A stretch of 64,000 bases of DNA, from contig JAIXZA010000084.1 in NCBI GenBank assembly GCA_027489965.1, positions 1-64,000 on the forward strand. Reading direction: 5' to 3'. This DNA comes from Verrucomicrobiaceae bacterium. Lineage in GTDB: Bacteria; Verrucomicrobiota; Verrucomicrobiia; Verrucomicrobiales; Verrucomicrobiaceae. The stretch's first letter is position 1. Each line of letters begins with the position of its first letter. The notes under the pieces were generated by a model, which saw nothing but the letters and a program-made list of their open reading frames with translations, did no database searches and was not told where the DNA came from. Positions 36,299 to 45,637 of this stretch are shown one piece after another. The translations under genes and the position numbers were made by a program.

Positions 36299-38422
36299 AT
36301 GCCAAAGCTATCATTTGCCATCCTTCTAGCCTCCACGCTAGCCGCTGCCCAAGAGCCTACATCGCCCACAGAGACGACTGAAAAACTTCCTGAAATGGTG
36401 ATCACCGCCACTCGTGGTCAGACAGACCTTTTGAAAGTGCCTTCCGTGGTCCGCACATTGACCGCTGAGCAACTCCAAGAACGTCAGGTGCGTACGTTGC
36501 CAGAAGCACTGCGCGAAGTGCCCGGCGTGAATGTGCAAAAAACCTCCAACGGCCAAGGTTCACCCTTCATTCGTGGATTCACGGGTTTCAGAAATCTGGC
36601 TCTCATTGATGGCATTCGTTTTAACAACTCGACTTTCCGTGAGGGGCCTAACCAATACTGGAATACCATCGACTCGTATGCCATTGACCGCATTGAATTA
36701 GTGCCAGGTCAGGGGAGTGTGCTTTATGGCAGTGATGCGATTGGCGGCACGTTGAACCTGTTCACGAAAAGTTCGGGTTATCTCACGGAGCAGCCTGGCT
36801 TTTTCTTCCATGGACTGACTTCCTACCGTGGCTCTACGGCTGAGGAGAGTAACGTAGCGCACCAAGAGATCCAATTCGGAGAAGGTGGGAAATGGGGCTT
36901 CCATCTCGGTGCCAGTCTGAAATCTTTTGGAGATGTGCATGATGCGAAGCTGGGTGATCAACCTCACACAGGTTATGATGAATGGGCTTATGATGCCAAA
37001 TTAGAAGTATCACTTGATCCGAACTGGACTCTGACAGCCGTCCATCAGCAGTTACGTCAAAATGATGTCTGGCGCACTCATGCCACGATTTATGGCATCA
37101 GCTATGAAGGCAGCACCATTGGAACGGATCTCAAACGCAGCTTTGATCAAGAACGTTCTCTATCCTACCTCCGCTTGGCTGGGAAAGAATTAGACGGTTT
37201 TATCGACAGTGTCAGCTTCACGGTCTCTCTGCAAACATCGAGTGAGGATGAGGATCGTATCCGTCGTCGAGCCGACAACCGCGTGGACTACAATCAGACG
37301 CGCCTTTCTACGCTTGGTTTTGATCTGCAATTTCAAAGTCAGACACCCTTGGGCCGTTTAACGTATGGAGCGGACTATTTCCGTGACTCCGTGAATAGTG
37401 CCAGTCAGCGCTATCGTCTAAATGGCTCACTTCACTCGATCGGCATTCAAGGACCTGTGGGCGATGACTCCACCTATCATCTGCTGGGCTTGTATCTCCA
37501 AGATGAGATCGACCTTGGTGACCGTGTTCACCTCTTTGTCGGAGGACGCTACACCTACGCCAAAGCCAGTGTTGGGATCTATGATGATCGTAGTACGGCG
37601 ATCAGAAATGATAGCGCCAAAGATGACTGGAGAAATTATTCTGGCAGTGCGCGGGTGACGGTGGATCTGGATGAAAAGGATCAATACCGCTTTTATGCAG
37701 GAGTTTCGCAGGGATTCCGGGCACCGAATCTTTCCGATTTAAGTCGCCTAGACATTGCGCGTTCTGGAGAGCAAGAAGTGCCATCTAACGGGTTAAGCCC
37801 AGAGGAATATGTGAATTTTGAATTAGGTCTCAAAGCCGATACTGAACACTTCAGCGGTAACTTGGGCTACTTCTATACCCTGATTGATGATATGATTATT
37901 CGCCGTGAAACGGGTGAGGTTCTTGGTGGTAATCGCGTGGTGGAAAAGCGCAATGGCGGCAATGGTTACATGCAAGGCATCGAGCTGAGTGGACAGTATC
38001 GATTCAACCCGAGTTGGTCAGTTTTTGGCCACATGACCTGGACGGAGGGCCGCGTCGATCAGTTCATTGGCACGACGTCACAACAGCAGGTGCAGCCACT
38101 TAGCCGAGTCGTGCCATTGATGTGGCGTGCGGGCGTGCGCTGGCAGACGGTGGATCGCCGCTACTGGACTGAATTGGTAGCTTTGGGGCAGTCGGATTCA
38201 GATCGCCTCAATGCGGGTGATCGCCTCGACACGCAGCGCATCCCGCCGAATGGCAATCCAGGCTTCGTCTGGCTGACTTTACGTGGTGGGGTGCAAGTCA
38301 CCCAAAATCTCGATGTCACCGTTGCTCTGGAGAATCTGCTGGATCGTCAGATCCGCTACGCTGGTTCTGGATCCAATGAGGCCGGTTTTGGCGCTGTTCT
38401 TGGTGCCACGGTGAAGTGGTAA
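36299..38422 (+). CDS. TonB-dependent outer-membrane receptor
   Basis: A 707-residue protein. Signal peptide (cleavage near TLAAAQ), TonB box EMVITATR at about 32-39, plug domain about 45-165 (LTAEQLQERQVRTLPEALREVPGV, PFIRGF, LYGSDAIGGTLNLFTK) and a 22-strand-type barrel ending in a C-terminal aromatic-type strand (GAVLGATVKW). It imports a siderophore, haem, cobalamin or sugar using TonB energy; the plug resembles HemR/FepA-type receptors, but the ligand is not determinable. No TonB or ABC genes are nearby. A terminator follows at 38461. Confidence 0.93.
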   Translation: MPKLSFAILLASTLAAAQEPTSPTETTEKLPEMVITATRGQTDLLKVPSVVRTLTAEQLQERQVRTLPEALREVPGVNVQKTSNGQGSPFIRGFTGFRNLALIDGIRFNNSTFREGPNQYWNTIDSYAIDRIELVPGQGSVLYGSDAIGGTLNLFTKSSGYLTEQPGFFFHGLTSYRGSTAEESNVAHQEIQFGEGGKWGFHLGASLKSFGDVHDAKLGDQPHTGYDEWAYDAKLEVSLDPNWTLTAVHQQLRQNDVWRTHATIYGISYEGSTIGTDLKRSFDQERSLSYLRLAGKELDGFIDSVSFTVSLQTSSEDEDRIRRRADNRVDYNQTRLSTLGFDLQFQSQTPLGRLTYGADYFRDSVNSASQRYRLNGSLHSIGIQGPVGDDSTYHLLGLYLQDEIDLGDRVHLFVGGRYTYAKASVGIYDDRSTAIRNDSAKDDWRNYSGSARVTVDLDEKDQYRFYAGVSQGFRAPNLSDLSRLDIARSGEQEVPSNGLSPEEYVNFELGLKADTEHFSGNLGYFYTLIDDMIIRRETGEVLGGNRVVEKRNGGNGYMQGIELSGQYRFNPSWSVFGHMTWTEGRVDQFIGTTSQQQVQPLSRVVPLMWRAGVRWQTVDRRYWTELVALGQSDSDRLNAGDRLDTQRIPPNGNPGFVWLTLRGGVQVTQNLDVTVALENLLDRQIRYAGSGSNEAGFGAVLGATVKW

Positions 38423-38460
38423 CCGCTTCTCAGGAATTATAGATAACCTCTTTCACAGCA

Positions 38461-38494
38461 AGCTCCGAGTCGTAATTTTGACTCGGAGCTTTTT
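38461..38494 (+). terminator. Intrinsic terminator of the TonB receptor gene
   Basis: AGCTCCGAGTC (38461-38471) pairs perfectly with GACTCGGAGCT (38480-38490) around an 8-base loop and is followed by TTTTT (38490-38494). It is 38 bases after the receptor stop. Confidence 0.92.
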
Positions 38495-38602
38495 GTTGTT
38501 CGAACAATGCGTGGGTTTATCTTTGATTGCTTGATCCCAAGCCACGGAGGCCTCTTAAGCGACTGACAAGCGATTTCGAAGTTTGGTTGTTCGGCACCTG
38601 TT

Positions 38603-41600
38603 TCATTGAGTGATCTTCATGCTGCCGCTGAGGATGGGGGAGGTGAGAATTGTCTGTCCTGCTAGTGGCTTTTGTGGCAGTAAAAAATAGCCTTTTGCAA
38701 TGACGTTGCCACTGTCGAAACGAATGATCATGCCCTGATAGGTCACGGCGCGGGTGAGCGCTGGACTGTTGTCAATCAAGCTGAATGTCCCGCTGATGGC
38801 TCCGCTGTTCTTGTTGATCGTGAGTGTGGTCTTGCCGGGGTTGTTGCCACTGGCGAAGGTGGGTGCGGTGACGGTGTTAATGCTGCTGTAGGTGAATGGG
38901 ATGTCGGAATTGGTCGCTGAGGGCGTGGTTCCAGCTTCGGTAAAGTCAAGTGCAGCGCTACCTGTGTCAGGCAACCCAAGGATGACGCTTGTCGTGTTGC
39001 TTGCGAGATATTTGCCATACACATTGAGATTGATGGGACCGAAAGAGGTCTTGTAGGTGCGCGTCATGGTTGTGGGTTTGAACCACGTGAGTGTGCCGCT
39101 GCATGTGTTGTCCATAAACGATCCGAGCGCATCTTCCGCGAGTGTGAGCTTGCCCATTATGGAGCCGAGATTTGCGTAGAGCGGAGTGTAAATGGCAATC
39201 TCGCCGTTCGGCCCGATGAAGCCTCCACTGGTGATCGCTGAGCCATCGGCGGCTTTGCCTGCAAGGGTGAGAGCGCCCGTGTTTGCCACGATGAAGCTTG
39301 CATACCCACTGCCTTGAGGAATACCGGCCTGCCCGATGTCGACGCTATCAGCAAGGTCAATGCCGATGCTGTAGTAACCAATATGATTGATCGCGGGATT
39401 GATTGCGTTCCATGTCGAGCGCCAGCCATTCACTGCCGCTGCCCCATGAGTGCCCGTGATGAGATCGTTGCTGAGCGCGAGCGACAACATGGCACCACCG
39501 ATGGTGATGCTGATCTGCGGTGCACTCTCATTCAGGTAGCCAATCGGTGTGGCCAGAGTGGTCGCTCCCTTCGTGATTTTGGCGGTGTAGCTGCCAGTGG
39601 ATGTCGTGGTTAGGGTTAGTCGAGCGCCCAGTCCTGCGTTTGCGGTGGCATCGCGTGCGATGATGCCAGTGAAGCTGCCAATGAGTTTAGCAGGCAAGGC
39701 TTTGACAATGAGTACTGCTCTGGCGACGGGGCTGGTGCCTGCGCTGTTACTTGCTTTGACTTGCACCGTAAAGACACCGCTCACACTTGCACGGCCACTG
39801 ATGATGCCGGTCGTTTTGTTCGCCGTGATGCCAGCGGGCAGGCCAGTGACAATGAACGATTTTGGTTGATTCGTTGCCGTGAGCACTGTGCTGAATGCTG
39901 CACCGATGGTCGTAGTGCCTAGCGTGAAGGCATTGACACTAGGCACTTGATAGGCGGTGTAGACACTGATGCTGAGGTTTTTTACAGCGACGATGCTGGC
40001 GCTGTCGGCGAGTTTGACAGTGAAGCTGTAAACTCCCGGGAGGGTTGGTTTGCCAGTAATGCTACCCGCACTGCTGAGAGTGAGCCCTGGCGGCAGGGTT
40101 CCGCTATAGACCGACCATGCGGCAGGCGCTGTGGCTCCGGTCGCGGTCAGTGTTTGGGTGTAAGACACGGCTTTGACGCCTGCGCTTAGCGATGTCGTGG
40201 TGATGGTGATCGGTGATGTGGCAATGATCATTGCGAAGGCGTGAGTATCGGTGAGGCCAGCACCGTCATTGACTCGCGCGTTGAAATGATAGGTGCCTGC
40301 ACTGGTCGGAATGCCGCTAAGAACGCCTGCACTGCTGAGTGTGAGCCCGGGCGGCAGTCTGCCGACGTTGATGCTCCAGTTGAACGGCGCGGTGCCTCCG
40401 GTTTCGATGAGCGTTTGCGTAAAGGGTGCACGCGTCATGCCATTGTTGATCAAGCTGGTGGTGATGCTGGGGGCATTGGCGCTTGTGGGCGTGGCTTCGC
40501 CAGGACTTGGCGTAGCAGTGGTCCAGCTGGTGAAATCATTCCCATAGCTGTTGAGTGAGATCTTGTTCAGTGATGGGCCGGTGCCTGCGGCTGCGGTCGG
40601 CCATGGAGCGCTGGATAAATAACTGACACGATCTAAGCGAGCATATTGGCGGACATTAAGCGCATCGACTCCGCCAGGGCGCGAGAGCTGAATTTGTTCT
40701 CCGAGATTGCTCAGGCGGCCACTGGTCCATTGATAAACGAGGGTGTCGTTCGGCACGTTGTAATTGGCATTGAGCTGGGCAATACTGCGCGTGAGCACGA
40801 TGCGTTGATTCGGCTGCATCGTCAGCGGTGCAGTGCTGGGGAAGTCAAAGAGAATGCCGTCGGTCATGCGCCACGGCGCTGCTTTCGCTGCATCATAGAG
40901 CGTCACGGGTGATGCCGAGATATTCATCAGTTCGATGAACTCCGCGTCCGCCGAAAGGTTCGCGTTCGGTTGATAATGAATCTCGGTGATGATGATGGGG
41001 CCCCCGCGCGCGCCACTATTCACGGTGCCTGGTGTGGCACTCTCAAGCGGCACAAAGTTATAGGTGTCCGTACTAGCCTTATAGATGTTGCCAATGGTTT
41101 CGCCTTCCAGAGTGGGGCCGTAAGTTTCTTGGGTGCGATAGTCGGTGAGCACGTTGTTTACCGCAGAGCTGAGATAAACGGTTTCGCCGACGTCGCTCAG
41201 GCCAAACCCGACAAGGCGTCCAGGATCAGTGCTTAGCGGGCCGAAGTTCGCATTCTCATAAAATACGACGTAACCACTAGCGGGTAAAATGGTGCCAGTG
41301 GGAATGCGGTACTTTTGCAAGTTTGTGCCGTCATCGCTGAGGAACCAACCGCCGATGTCGATTGCTGCATCAGTGCGGTTGTGTAGTTCAATCCAGTCCG
41401 GTTCGGTGGTGCCGGAGTTGGTGAGCATCTCTTCAATGACCACAGTTTGGTTCAGTGTGAAGGGGTAGTCATTCGCGCTGTAGGTATACATCGCACCGAT
41501 GTCTGCGCGCGTGCCATCAGGATCGAGTGCATGTGCGGGATTGCCCGCGTCGATAGCTGGCGAGATCGGTTGTAGTTGGTAATTAAAGACGTTGATGTCA

Positions 41601-44600
41601 ACGAACTGCGGATCGGCGAGGAGATTGCCTGTGCCAGTCAAAGCGGTGGTGTCAGACAAGGAATAGCCAACAGTCGCAACGGAGAGTGCATCGGCTTTAA
41701 AGTTAATGGGGCACTTCGAGAAGATGCAGTTCTCGGCATGAACAGTTCCCCCGCCGGCACCAAAGTTTTTCTCATAAACTTCAATGCCTCCGGCGCAATG
41801 AACGAAGGTGTTCTGATCAACGGTAACGGTTGAGCCTTTGTCTTTACAACCAACGCCAAGACCGCAATTAACAATGAGATTCTTCCGCATTGTGACGGTG
41901 GAACCTTGGCCGCAGGATACGGCTTTGTCGGAGTTCTCCATGATGACATTGCTCTCGATGAGGATATTCTGTGCTGCTTCGCCAATGTCGATGGCATCGC
42001 TATTGAGGCCAAGGAAGTGGAAGATGTGATTGCTGCTGACGATGCAGTTAGTACCACCGTTGAAGTCAATGCCGTCGCTGTCTGCTGCGTTATTGCCGAG
42101 GATGAGGTTGTTACGCAATTCTGCATAGCCTCCATTGATGTTGATCCCATCGCCTGTGACAGTGAGGTGTAAGCGGCTGTTGCGAATAATCGCGGAGCCG
42201 CCCTTGGTGTAGATGGGGTTCTCGCTGTCATCGATATCGAGCCCATCCATCCTGATCGTGGCGTTCACAGCGGAAATGGCATATGGGTAACGAACCAGGT
42301 CCGCACCGTGCGAAGCGCCGCGCACAGTGAGATGATTGATCGCGCAGGGAGCCGTGGGAGATTCTATGCTCAAGCCACCCCAGCGTGCTCCGTTGTGCCC
42401 CCGCATCTGCACCGGCCGCGCGACTGTGCCGTTGACTTGGAGTGCACCTTGCACACGAATGTTGCGGCCTGCTGGTAGATTGATAGTGACGCCTGAGCCG
42501 ATCGTGAGTGTGATGTTTGGCGGCACGATGAGGTCGCTGCTGAGGCTGTAGGACGCGTTGGTAAGCGTGGTGTTGGAACTGAGTGTGCCACCGATGTTGG
42601 TCTCGCCAGATGGTGCAAAATTGGCCGTGATGGTGCCCGATCCGGTTAGCGTGACAATGGTTCCAGAGGCGCCTGTAAACCCGGTGAAAAAATACCCTGG
42701 TGCAGGCTCGGCTTTGATGTCAAAGGCGATGTTGGGGAACATCTTCATCACTCCCGCACCCACAGGCACTCCGGCGATAACGACGCGGCCGCCATTCGAG
42801 GGGTTGACGTTGAGCGTAAGGTTCACGGGTTCGGCGAGACTGAGTTCGTTCTGCAATTCAGCATGCACGTTGCCATCGCGTTGAGCCATGAAGTCCTTCA
42901 CGTCTTGCACACCCGCATTGTGAGCTGTAATGGTGGTGCCACCAACCGCTGACCATCGCGTTTCATGGCGAGCAAGCTCGCCGTCCACTTCCGCTGCGAG
43001 TGTGTCAATGATGCCGCCAATACGCGTGGGTTTGAACGTGGATGCGATGTGCGCGGCGAAGCGTTGAGCGAGTCGATTCATAAACTGCGGGCTGGTTTTC
43101 AACAAGACCAACGCGTCCTCGCTCCCGAGCATTTGATTGAGGATGTTGGAGCCAATATTGCCTGCTTGGAAAGTGCGGTCCATGTCGGGCAGGAACCAAT
43201 GCCACTTGCCTCCGGCCTTGCGATCACGCCAGAATTCCCGGTTGTGTGGCCAGGAGATGTTGTTGGCATACGACTCGGCAACAACGAAATCGATGTAACT
43301 GTCGATGTCGATGCGACCTTCCACAAGGGCCCAGTTGGTGGGCACACTGAGGTCGTGCGTGCTCATGAAAGTCAGCAGATCGAGCCAGTCTTTGGTGTCG
43401 CCCTGTTGCGCGCCAAGCGTGATTGCATTGGAGCTGAGGTGGCCATAGATGAGGTGATCGATGTCTGACACATTGAGTCGCTTGTGCTCGAAGAACCATT
43501 GGGCATCCCAGCGTGCCCGTAGGTCATGAATGCCCCAATAGACGCCGTTGATGAAAACAACGCTGGGTCGATAATCGGAAGTGTCCGCCGTCATCTGACC
43601 GCGTGTGATGCTGGCCCACATCGCATCTCGCAGCATGTCCGCGCTCCACGCATCTCCACCCTCACGCAGCGTGATACCAGTATGTAGGATTGCTCCTGTG
43701 CCGGGGAAGAGGTCGTATTTGATCGCATCATCGCCGAAGGAGCTGTTAAGCACGAAGTTCATCGCGCGCTGACTGTGATCGAACCAGTTGTTCTCACCTC
43801 CCATTCGAATACCGCCGCGCACGCGGAAGCCCAAGGTGCCGCCCGGTGCATAGTATTCGATGCTGCCTGGTGCGGCTTTGTTTTTGTATTCATCATGCAA
43901 GCCCCAGCCGCCAGAGACTTGTTCGTGCTGGTTGTAATAGATGCCGATCTGGTCATCAAACAATGTCTTCGGATCAGCTACGACGGAGACAAACGGCACC
44001 GTTCCCTGGGTCTCGCCAATGAAATAGGTGCGTGTCTCGATAGGTCCTAGTGGCTTTCCAGCTTCGAAGACGCGAGCGCGCAAGACTTTGCTCGAACTGA
44101 TCTCGATGGGTGCAGAGTAAAGTGTCGATGTCGGTGATGGCGTGCTGCCATCGAGCGTGTAGCGGATCTGTCCGGACGGTGAAGTGAGTGTCACGTTCTG
44201 CGTAGAGGCATAGAATCCACCATTGAGCGAGAGTGTCACGGAAGCACCACGATCACGCACGTTGTTCACCAGCAAGGTGCTGTTTGACGCTTCGGGGGTT
44301 GGCACGGTGAATTGCACCCAGATGCTTGGGTTAGCCGGGTCACGACCCATTGAAACATCGGCGATTTGTTGCGTGTAGCTCACGCTGTCGGCAGTGCTGA
44401 AGGCGCTGACGCCAGTGGCATCGAGTCCTAGATCAAAGCCTAGATCGGAACTCGCGGGTCCATTTTGATGAACCTCAACGGTGATGATGTTGTTGCCCGT
44501 GACAAGGTTTGTCGTTGGTAGCGTGTAAGTCGTGTAGTCGGATTCATCGGTGCCAGAGATCGCGTTTGGAGCTGTGGTGAGGTAAGTGATTTCGCCAGCG

Positions 44601-45346
44601 GGGATATTGTTGCGTAGGACTTCGACGCCATTGAGGTAAATGACAGCACCATCATCGACGAGAAGGCGTAGTATCAAGGAGGAGACGGCTGTAGGGTTGG
44701 GAACCGTGAAGACTTTGCGGAAGTAAGTGGTGATGGGCTTGTTGTTGGCATCAGGGCCAAAAGGAACGGTCGTTGTGATCCATGGATCGCCATAGCCTAA
44801 GGGGCCCATGCCCGAAGACCAAGCGGAGTCATCGAAGTTCAAAACGCGCCATTGCGCACTCTGATCGGAACCGTCGGCCAAGTATTTCCATGTCGCAGAT
44901 GATTGAGCAATGAGTGTCGTTGTGCTCACTCCCGTTGCTTGAGTAAGCACCACGGCTCCACCCTCCGGTGCGAGCTTGAAACTGGCATGATGTGCTTCTG
45001 TGGTGAAGTCACGCCAGGGCCAGTAGCCTCGCGGAAACGTCTGGCCCACCGCTGCATTGTGGCCGTCAGCCCAGATGCGAAGGAAGCCATTTGCCGGAAT
45101 GGACGCAGAGGCTGGGATCTGCCACTTTAGAGGCTTTTTGGCATCATCACTGAGGAAGTAGCCGTTCAAGCTCACAGGAGAACTGGTGGTGTTTTGTAAT
45201 TCAATCCAATCCGGGTAATCCTCGAAGTCCACGATGTCAGGAACCGACTGTACGTTCTCTGCCATGAACTCGCTGAGTCGCACAGATTGGGCCTGGGCCG
45301 CCATGGCAAGAAGACAAAGGAGGAGTGTGAGAAGGCGAGCAAACAT
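38603..45346 (-). CDS. Giant secreted lamin-tail / CotH / beta-helix / Ig-like protein
   Basis: 2247 residues with a signal peptide (ending AAQAQ). Order by residue: lamin-tail domain (about 20-130), galactose-binding-like domain (150-320, FRKVFTV...LRLLVDDGAVIYLNG), chitobiase-type C-terminal domain (375-450, IRYTLDGSTPS), CotH-like kinase domain (455-830, RVRGGIRMGGENN, HDLRARWDAQWFFE, WHWFLPDMDRTF), Gly-rich linker, right-handed parallel beta-helix (960-1250, repeated NNLILGNN / SNVIMENS coils), two more lamin-tail domains (about 1300-1410 and 1490-1600), three He_PIG Ig-like domains, and a ~350-residue C-terminal region shared with the 9044 protein. Similar CotH/LTD proteins are common in PVC bacteria; CotH in spores phosphorylates coat proteins, but the substrate here is unknown. 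Likely cell-surface or extracellular. Confidence 0.9.
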   Translation of the reverse strand: MFARLLTLLLCLLAMAAQAQSVRLSEFMAENVQSVPDIVDFEDYPDWIELQNTTSSPVSLNGYFLSDDAKKPLKWQIPASASIPANGFLRIWADGHNAAVGQTFPRGYWPWRDFTTEAHHASFKLAPEGGAVVLTQATGVSTTTLIAQSSATWKYLADGSDQSAQWRVLNFDDSAWSSGMGPLGYGDPWITTTVPFGPDANNKPITTYFRKVFTVPNPTAVSSLILRLLVDDGAVIYLNGVEVLRNNIPAGEITYLTTAPNAISGTDESDYTTYTLPTTNLVTGNNIITVEVHQNGPASSDLGFDLGLDATGVSAFSTADSVSYTQQIADVSMGRDPANPSIWVQFTVPTPEASNSTLLVNNVRDRGASVTLSLNGGFYASTQNVTLTSPSGQIRYTLDGSTPSPTSTLYSAPIEISSSKVLRARVFEAGKPLGPIETRTYFIGETQGTVPFVSVVADPKTLFDDQIGIYYNQHEQVSGGWGLHDEYKNKAAPGSIEYYAPGGTLGFRVRGGIRMGGENNWFDHSQRAMNFVLNSSFGDDAIKYDLFPGTGAILHTGITLREGGDAWSADMLRDAMWASITRGQMTADTSDYRPSVVFINGVYWGIHDLRARWDAQWFFEHKRLNVSDIDHLIYGHLSSNAITLGAQQGDTKDWLDLLTFMSTHDLSVPTNWALVEGRIDIDSYIDFVVAESYANNISWPHNREFWRDRKAGGKWHWFLPDMDRTFQAGNIGSNILNQMLGSEDALVLLKTSPQFMNRLAQRFAAHIASTFKPTRIGGIIDTLAAEVDGELARHETRWSAVGGTTITAHNAGVQDVKDFMAQRDGNVHAELQNELSLAEPVNLTLNVNPSNGGRVVIAGVPVGAGVMKMFPNIAFDIKAEPAPGYFFTGFTGASGTIVTLTGSGTITANFAPSGETNIGGTLSSNTTLTNASYSLSSDLIVPPNITLTIGSGVTINLPAGRNIRVQGALQVNGTVARPVQMRGHNGARWGGLSIESPTAPCAINHLTVRGASHGADLVRYPYAISAVNATIRMDGLDIDDSENPIYTKGGSAIIRNSRLHLTVTGDGININGGYAELRNNLILGNNAADSDGIDFNGGTNCIVSSNHIFHFLGLNSDAIDIGEAAQNILIESNVIMENSDKAVSCGQGSTVTMRKNLIVNCGLGVGCKDKGSTVTVDQNTFVHCAGGIEVYEKNFGAGGGTVHAENCIFSKCPINFKADALSVATVGYSLSDTTALTGTGNLLADPQFVDINVFNYQLQPISPAIDAGNPAHALDPDGTRADIGAMYTYSANDYPFTLNQTVVIEEMLTNSGTTEPDWIELHNRTDAAIDIGGWFLSDDGTNLQKYRIPTGTILPASGYVVFYENANFGPLSTDPGRLVGFGLSDVGETVYLSSAVNNVLTDYRTQETYGPTLEGETIGNIYKASTDTYNFVPLESATPGTVNSGARGGPIIITEIHYQPNANLSADAEFIELMNISASPVTLYDAAKAAPWRMTDGILFDFPSTAPLTMQPNQRIVLTRSIAQLNANYNVPNDTLVYQWTSGRLSNLGEQIQLSRPGGVDALNVRQYARLDRVSYLSSAPWPTAAAGTGPSLNKISLNSYGNDFTSWTTATPSPGEATPTSANAPSITTSLINNGMTRAPFTQTLIETGGTAPFNWSINVGRLPPGLTLSSAGVLSGIPTSAGTYHFNARVNDGAGLTDTHAFAMIIATSPITITTTSLSAGVKAVSYTQTLTATGATAPAAWSVYSGTLPPGLTLSSAGSITGKPTLPGVYSFTVKLADSASIVAVKNLSISVYTAYQVPSVNAFTLGTTTIGAAFSTVLTATNQPKSFIVTGLPAGITANKTTGIISGRASVSGVFTVQVKASNSAGTSPVARAVLIVKALPAKLIGSFTGIIARDATANAGLGARLTLTTTSTGSYTAKITKGATTLATPIGYLNESAPQISITIGGAMLSLALSNDLITGTHGAAAVNGWRSTWNAINPAINHIGYYSIGIDLADSVDIGQAGIPQGSGYASFIVANTGALTLAGKAADGSAITSGGFIGPNGEIAIYTPLYANLGSIMGKLTLAEDALGSFMDNTCSGTLTWFKPTTMTRTYKTSFGPINLNVYGKYLASNTTSVILGLPDTGSAALDFTEAGTTPSATNSDIPFTYSSINTVTAPTFASGNNPGKTTLTINKNSGAISGTFSLIDNSPALTRAVTYQGMIIRFDSGNVIAKGYFLLPQKPLAGQTILTSPILSGSMKITQ

Positions 45347-45358
45347 GAATGTCCGAGG

Positions 45359-45559
45359 CTATCTTTTTGAGACAAAAGTGTCACGGAAAAAGGAAGTCAC
45401 ATGAACTCCTGTGAGTGCGGGCACATGACTGAGGAGATTTTGCATCGTGTTCGACCGCACGGAAGGGAAGTGCGATTGCAGCGGCATGTTCAGGTGGTGC
45501 CGCGCTAGTTCCTGAATCACTTCAACGCGGCTGTTCACGCTATTAGAATCTTTGGTCAT
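45359..45559 (-). CDS. Small hypothetical ORF
   Basis: A 66-codon ATG-started frame lying 12 bases upstream of the giant lamin-tail gene on the same strand. The product is basic and His/Ser-rich (LARHHLNMPLQSHFPSVRS) with no signal peptide or known domain. It may be a leader ORF of the giant gene or a chance frame. The interval between 45347 and 45580 otherwise shows nothing recognisable. Confidence 0.3.
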   Translation of the reverse strand: MTKDSNSVNSRVEVIQELARHHLNMPLQSHFPSVRSNTMQNLLSHVPALTGVHVTSFFRDTFVSKR

Positions 45560-45580
45560 GAGTGAGCCTGACCAATGGAT

Positions 45581-45613
45581 AAAAAAATGCCAACGCAGAC
45601 TGCGTTGGCATTT
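45581..45613 (-). terminator. Intrinsic terminator of the tail-specific protease gene
   Basis: AAATGCCAACGCA (45585-45597) pairs perfectly with TGCGTTGGCATTT (45601-45613), a 13-bp stem with a 3-base loop. On the minus strand it is followed by a T-run (plus-strand A residues from 45581). It begins 24 bases after the protease stop. Confidence 0.93.
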
Positions 45614-45637
45614 AAGTTTAAAGAAATAAGAGGGAAG

